Source: Actinoplanes rectilineatus (GTDB lineage: Bacteria > Actinomycetota > Actinomycetes > Mycobacteriales > Micromonosporaceae). Taken from it: 7,808 nucleotides of DNA. A program made the translations under genes and the position numbers. The stretch covers positions 1 to 7,808 of the forward strand of contig NZ_JZKF01000160.1 of NCBI RefSeq assembly GCF_000962825.1, read 5' to 3'. Under the pieces are notes generated by a model. That model had not been told where the DNA came from, searched no databases, and saw nothing but the letters and a program-made list of their open reading frames with translations. Positions 4,431 through 7,808 of the stretch are shown here, one piece after another. The stretch's first letter is position 1. Each line of letters begins with the position of its first letter.

Positions 4431-7400
4431 ATGAGCGACGATCGTCGATCAACTCCGGGACTGCGGTCGGCGGTCGCCGTCGTGACGCTCAGCGTCGGCC
4501 TGAACGCCTTCACCAACATCTTCACCGGCGCGCTCCCGGAGAACTGGGAGTGGACGAAGGACTGGAAACTCACCGGCACGGCGGTGGCGATCGGCGCCGC
4601 CCTGTCGGTGCTCCCCGCACTGGCCGGGCGGGCCGAGTGGCAACGGTTCCGCACCGCGCTGCGCGGGCGGCTGGACTTCCGGTACGCCGGGGCCTATCGC
4701 CGCTGGGCCGCGGATTCCCGTGGCGTGGTGGATGCCACCGGTCAGATCACGGTGATCCCGTTCAGCCCGGAGCTCGACGATGTCTTCGTCCATGTCGAGC
4801 TGGTCCCTCAGGCGCCCGGGCAGGTGCCGGCCGGACTGGTCGGCGGTGGCCCGTCCCCGGGAACCCGGCGCCGGGTGTCGGAGTTCCTGCAAGGGCCGCC
4901 CCGGGTGCTGGTCGTGCTCGGCGCTCCGGGCAGCGGCAAGACCACCATGCTGAGCCACGTCGTCCGGGACATCGTGTCGAACCACCGCGCCCGGGCACGT
5001 TCCCTTCCGGTGCTGCTCCCGCTGAACGACCGGGCCGCGGCGATCCTCGCCGATGCCGGCGGCGGCCTGCCCGCGCTGATCGGGGGTTTCGCCCGTGGCC
5101 TGCCGGTCGCCGAGCCGGACGGCTGGTGGGAGCGGAAACTGCGAGCCGGGAGGTGCGTGGTGATCTTCGACGGGCTGGACGAGGTGCCCGGCGCCGACGA
5201 GCGCCGGTCCGTGGTGCGTTGGATCAACGAGCAGATCGCCCTGTTCCCGAAGAACGACTACATCGTCTCGTCGCGCCCGCACGGTTACGGCGGCTCGTTC
5301 GTCACCGCGACGTCCACGCTCAAGGTTCTCCCGTTCAACCGGGAGCAGGTGGTGGAGTTCCTGTACAAGTGGTACCAGGCGGTTGACCGGGAGGAGCGGG
5401 GCGGTCCGGTGTCGCCCGGCGCCGCCGCGGCCGCCGACCATCTGCTGCGCCAGCTCGAGACGATTCACGGACTCTACGACCTCACCGAGAACCCTCTGCT
5501 GCTCACCATGATCGCGACCGTCCACAAGTTCGGGGCGAGCCTGCCGACGAACCGGGCCCGCCTCTACCGCGAGGTGTGCGAGGTGATGCTGGACCGTCGA
5601 GGCCGGGAACAGGGCCGTTCCGCCGGCCTGCCCACCGGGCACCGGCTTGCGTTGCTGAGCCGGCTCGCCTTCACCTGGATGTGCGACGGCGTCCGGGACC
5701 TCGACCGCCGGATGTTGAACACCGTCCTGCGGCCCTGGCTGGCCGATATCGACCCCTCGGTCAGCGCCGAACAGTTCCTTGCCGATGTCGAACGGGACGG
5801 CCTGCTGGTCAGCCCGGACAAGCGGACCGTCGGCTTCACCCACCAGACCTTCCAGGAATACCTGGCGGCCCGGCACATCGAGGACGCCGGGCGACCCGAC
5901 GTACTCGTCGAGTCGGTCGACAAGACCTGGTGGCGCGAGGTCACTCTGCTCTACGCGGCGGAGAACGACGCCTCGCCGATCGTGCGCGGCGCCCTGGACG
6001 CGGACACCGAGAACGCCCTCGCGCTGGCCTTCGACATCGCCGCGACCACCGGCCGGCTCCCGGACGACCTGCGGGACCGGCTCGACGCCGTGCTGGCCCG
6101 CGGCCTGGAACCCGGCGCGGAGAAGTCGGACCGCCTGATCACGGTCGAGGTGCTCGTCAAACGCCTGCTGAGCCGGGTGAAGATCACCGACCGCGGCGCC
6201 CGGGTCTGCCTGCGGCCGGTGACCGCCGACCTGTACCGGTTGTACTGCCTGGACGTCGGTGCGGCGCCCGCCGAGGGGCCGGAGCGGGACCGGGTCGCCC
6301 GCGGGATCTGGCGTGCCGACGCCGAGCGGTTCCTTACCTGGCTCAACGATCTGTTGAAGGGCCGGCACCCCCGGCTCCGCCTGCCGGCCCCGGACGAACT
6401 GGACCTGATCGAACCGACCGCCCCCACCTGGGCCGCGGTCGGGGCCGGGGCCGCCCTCCGCTGGCCGGCCACCGATCGCAGCGGGGTGACCGGGGCGGAC
6501 CTGTCCCGTGAGCTTGCGGCGGACCTGAACGGTTCCGCTGTTCTCGCCGCGGCGCTGGCGGAGCTGGCCCGGCGCGCCATTCGGGAGATCGACCTGGTGG
6601 CGAGCCGGATGATGAGCGCCGCCGCCGGAGTGGGTCAGGCGGAGACCTGGTATCTGGCCGCCCGGAACGACACAGGCCAGGACGCGGAACAGGGTATGCG
6701 TGATCATCACGCCCGTATGTTCACCAGGGCGAACAATGTGCGGGACCAGAGCCGGATCCTCCGTGACGCGTTGGTCTCCCTGGAACGGACGTTGCTCCGA
6801 CTGCCGAGAGCAGAGACGGTGGCCGTAACCGGACGAGCCTGCCTTGACCATGCCGAGCGGGCGCTCGAGCAGGCGTCGAACCATCAGGTTCCCGGAGTGG
6901 ACCTGGACTTCCGCAATGTCAGGAAGACCATCGGCAAGCTCGCCGCCCGGTTCGACGAACGCGACGTCCCGGTGACCCGGCCGCATCACCCGCACCCGCT
7001 CGACGGGATGTTGGCGCCGGTGGACTTCGACGTGGCCCGGTTGCGGTTTCCCGCGACCGGGACGATGCTGCCCGCCGAGACCGTCGCGAAGTCCCTGCTG
7101 CCCAAGCGATACCGTCCGAAGGGCGCGATCATCCGGGTGGACCTGGCGTCCGTCGCGGCCAAGGTCCGTCACCTGGCGCGCGGGGATGCGGCCGACCCGG
7201 GATTCCGTGCGGCGCTCGCCCACCTGGTGACGGTCGCCGAACCGATCGTCACCCGTCGGCAGCCGATCACGCCCGGTTCCGCGGCTCTCGTCCGGGCCGC
7301 CGCTTTCGTGCTGGCGCGGCATGCCGCGCGGGGCAAGGACACCGCCCTGGCCGGGGACCTGGTCGAGCTGGCTGCCGCGATGTCGCTGCTGGAACAGCGG

Positions 7401-7448
7401 CGCCGGTCGCCGGAAGTACTGGAGACGCTGATCCTGGCGTACGGCTAG
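4431..7448 (+). CDS. Membrane-anchored NACHT-family STAND NTPase, probable immune sensor (1005 aa)
   Basis: Domain order: two hydrophobic segments (about 13-33 and 47-66) that should anchor the protein; a linker (67-155); and a NACHT NTPase with P-loop GAPGSGKTT (164-172), Walker B VVIFDGLDEV (243-252), sensor-like YIVSSRPHGY (277-286) and the winged-helix region NPLLLTMIATVHKFG (354-368). It closes with FTHQTFQEYLAARHI (469-483), a signature of bacterial NACHT proteins. Residues about 585-690 weakly resemble an FGE/SUMF1 fold (RPVTADLY at 595-602, LRLPAPDELD at 649-658). Residues 690-1005 are mostly helical and not recognised. STAND NTPases oligomerise when a ligand binds the C-terminal part, and bacterial NACHT proteins include anti-phage defence proteins. 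Here the N-terminus offers membrane helices, not a nuclease. No ribosome binding site or promoter is obvious before the ATG. It stands alone between a hairpin and a mobile element. Family certain; immune role inferred. Confidence 0.94.
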   Translation: MSDDRRSTPGLRSAVAVVTLSVGLNAFTNIFTGALPENWEWTKDWKLTGTAVAIGAALSVLPALAGRAEWQRFRTALRGRLDFRYAGAYRRWAADSRGVVDATGQITVIPFSPELDDVFVHVELVPQAPGQVPAGLVGGGPSPGTRRRVSEFLQGPPRVLVVLGAPGSGKTTMLSHVVRDIVSNHRARARSLPVLLPLNDRAAAILADAGGGLPALIGGFARGLPVAEPDGWWERKLRAGRCVVIFDGLDEVPGADERRSVVRWINEQIALFPKNDYIVSSRPHGYGGSFVTATSTLKVLPFNREQVVEFLYKWYQAVDREERGGPVSPGAAAAADHLLRQLETIHGLYDLTENPLLLTMIATVHKFGASLPTNRARLYREVCEVMLDRRGREQGRSAGLPTGHRLALLSRLAFTWMCDGVRDLDRRMLNTVLRPWLADIDPSVSAEQFLADVERDGLLVSPDKRTVGFTHQTFQEYLAARHIEDAGRPDVLVESVDKTWWREVTLLYAAENDASPIVRGALDADTENALALAFDIAATTGRLPDDLRDRLDAVLARGLEPGAEKSDRLITVEVLVKRLLSRVKITDRGARVCLRPVTADLYRLYCLDVGAAPAEGPERDRVARGIWRADAERFLTWLNDLLKGRHPRLRLPAPDELDLIEPTAPTWAAVGAGAALRWPATDRSGVTGADLSRELAADLNGSAVLAAALAELARRAIREIDLVASRMMSAAAGVGQAETWYLAARNDTGQDAEQGMRDHHARMFTRANNVRDQSRILRDALVSLERTLLRLPRAETVAVTGRACLDHAERALEQASNHQVPGVDLDFRNVRKTIGKLAARFDERDVPVTRPHHPHPLDGMLAPVDFDVARLRFPATGTMLPAETVAKSLLPKRYRPKGAIIRVDLASVAAKVRHLARGDAADPGFRAALAHLVTVAEPIVTRRQPITPGSAALVRAAAFVLARHAARGKDTALAGDLVELAAAMSLLEQRRRSPEVLETLILAYG

Positions 7449-7494
7449 TGCGGTGTCCGCGAACGTTCACCGGGTCGATCGGGTGCCGGGTTGT

Positions 7495-7530
7495 TTGATG
7501 TCACCATGGGCCTGCGATTGCTTCGCGCCT
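7495..7530 (+). repeat. Candidate left end of an IS200/IS605-type element: TTGAT plus subterminal hairpin
   Basis: TTGAT (7495-7499) is the known target/TAM sequence of ISDra2. Eight bases later, GGC-(CT)-GCGA (7509-7517) pairs with TCGC-GCC (7523-7529) around a 5-base loop, with a 2-base bulge. Such imperfect subterminal palindromes are what IS200/IS605 transposases recognise. This element's own target sequence is not known, so the boundary is a guess. Confidence 0.35.
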
Positions 7531-7547
7531 AGAGTCTCGTGGATACT
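7518..7547 (+). promoter_or_regulatory. Possible tnpB promoter
   Basis: TTGCTT (7518-7523) and GATACT (7542-7547) are 18 bp apart. The -10 matches TATAAT at four of six positions. Start of transcription would fall at about the A of the ATG at 7554, implying a leaderless mRNA, which agrees with the absence of a ribosome binding site. Confidence 0.28.
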
Positions 7548-7553
7548 GGTCTC

Positions 7554-7808
7554 ATGCCTAGGATGCGGGTGGATGTCGGGCCGGTGGTGCATCGCACCGC
7601 CCGGATCGGTCTGCGGGTGACGTGTGCTCAGCGGCAGCGGTGTTTCGGGTTGTTGCGGTCGGCCGGTGACGTGTGGGCGTGTGTTCTGGAGGTCAACGCC
7701 TGGCGTCTCCGTCGCGGCGATGCGCCGGTGGCGGGCTACCAGCAGTTGTGCCGGTTGTTGGCCGCCTCGGGTCCGGGGACGTTCGGCGAGCTGGACTCGA
7801 CCGGTGCC
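7554..7808 (+). CDS. tnpB: TnpB-family RNA-guided endonuclease (IS200/IS605 OrfB), N-terminal 85 residues, cut by window edge
   Basis: Eighty-five open codons run to the window end. The opening (RTARIGLRVTCAQRQRCFGLLRSAGDVWACVL) followed by a Trp-Arg-rich stretch (VNAWRLRRGDAPVAGYQQLCRLL), then GPGTFGELDSTGA, resembles from memory the N-terminus of actinobacterial TnpB proteins, whose wedge/REC region binds guide RNA and target DNA. The RuvC catalytic residues and zinc finger lie beyond the window. TnpB is a transposon-encoded nuclease, guided by an RNA from the element's right end, that helps retain the element. A second ATG at 7563 (MRVDVGP) is a possible alternative start; neither has a good ribosome binding site. 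The gene begins 105 bp after the NACHT stop on the same strand, and that gap holds no strong terminator. Recognition is by resemblance only; other IS605 OrfB relatives are possible. Confidence 0.82.
   Translation, partial: MPRMRVDVGPVVHRTARIGLRVTCAQRQRCFGLLRSAGDVWACVLEVNAWRLRRGDAPVAGYQQLCRLLAASGPGTFGELDSTGA

Larger units (their letters stand above)
7500..7808 (+). mobile_element. Partial IS200/IS605-family (TnpB-only or TnpA/TnpB) insertion sequence
   Basis: The element is called from the tnpB gene start at 7554 and the possible end structure just before it. No tnpA lies between the NACHT gene and tnpB, so a Y1 transposase, if present, is on the far side or absent (IS1341-like). The right end and the guide-RNA region that normally overlaps the tnpB 3' end are outside the window. 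Confidence 0.5.

Noticed and set aside
4449..7322. A 957-codon open frame on the minus strand opposite the NACHT gene, plus a 508-codon one at 2810-4336 opposite the TetR and M24 genes.
   Set aside because: Both lie opposite well-supported genes. High-GC DNA leaves antisense frames open, and their translations are low-complexity Arg/Gly/Pro/Val-rich with no recognisable domain.
7450..7460. Hairpin GCGG-TGT-CCGC right after the NACHT stop, considered as its terminator.
   Set aside because: The stem is only 4 bp and no T-run follows.
1..7808. CRISPR arrays, tRNA or rRNA genes, and retroelement template/variable repeats.
   Set aside because: No regularly spaced direct repeats, no cloverleaf-like sequence with a CCA end, no ribosomal RNA motifs and no reverse transcriptase were seen on either strand.

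Overview
High-GC DNA with actinobacterial codon use: G/C at nearly every third codon position, ATGA stop/start overlaps, and a PknB-type kinase and HisKA_3 histidine kinase typical of the phylum. A Micromonosporaceae or Streptomyces-like actinomycete is the best guess. Eight coding regions are supported, two of them cut by the window edges.

Left block, minus strand (1-1442): the first 67 codons of a Ser/Thr protein kinase (1-201) lie downstream of a translationally coupled sensor/regulator pair. The sensor (657-1442) keeps its membrane part and phospho-acceptor helix but has no ATP-binding domain. The LuxR/NarL-type regulator (430-660) has only the DNA-binding helix-turn-helix and no receiver domain. 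In this form the pair cannot run ordinary autokinase/phosphotransfer signalling, and it looks like a decayed or rebuilt two-component system.

Middle block, plus strand (1573-4357): a tight three-gene operon encodes a short-chain dehydrogenase, a TetR-family regulator and an M24 (Xaa-Pro peptidase/creatinase-fold) hydrolase, joined by two 4-base ATGA overlaps. Two 19-bp palindromes upstream (1513-1531 and 1540-1558) are exact reverse complements of each other and overlap a well-spaced -35/-10 pair. The simplest reading is that the TetR protein represses its own operon there and is released by a small molecule that the two enzymes handle. The M24 protein lacks several usual metal ligands.

Right block, plus strand (4382-7808): a strong 16-bp hairpin follows the operon. 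It is followed by a 1005-residue NACHT-family STAND NTPase with two N-terminal membrane helices, an intact P-loop/Walker B, and a long C-terminal part that begins with a weak formylglycine-generating-enzyme-like (SUMF1/C-type-lectin fold) segment and ends in unrecognised sequence. Bacterial NACHT proteins are frequently anti-phage immune sensors, so this is the best candidate here for an undescribed system. It is followed by the start of a TnpB (IS200/IS605-type RNA-guided nuclease/transposase accessory) gene, with a possible IS left end at about 7500. No tRNA, rRNA or CRISPR array is visible.
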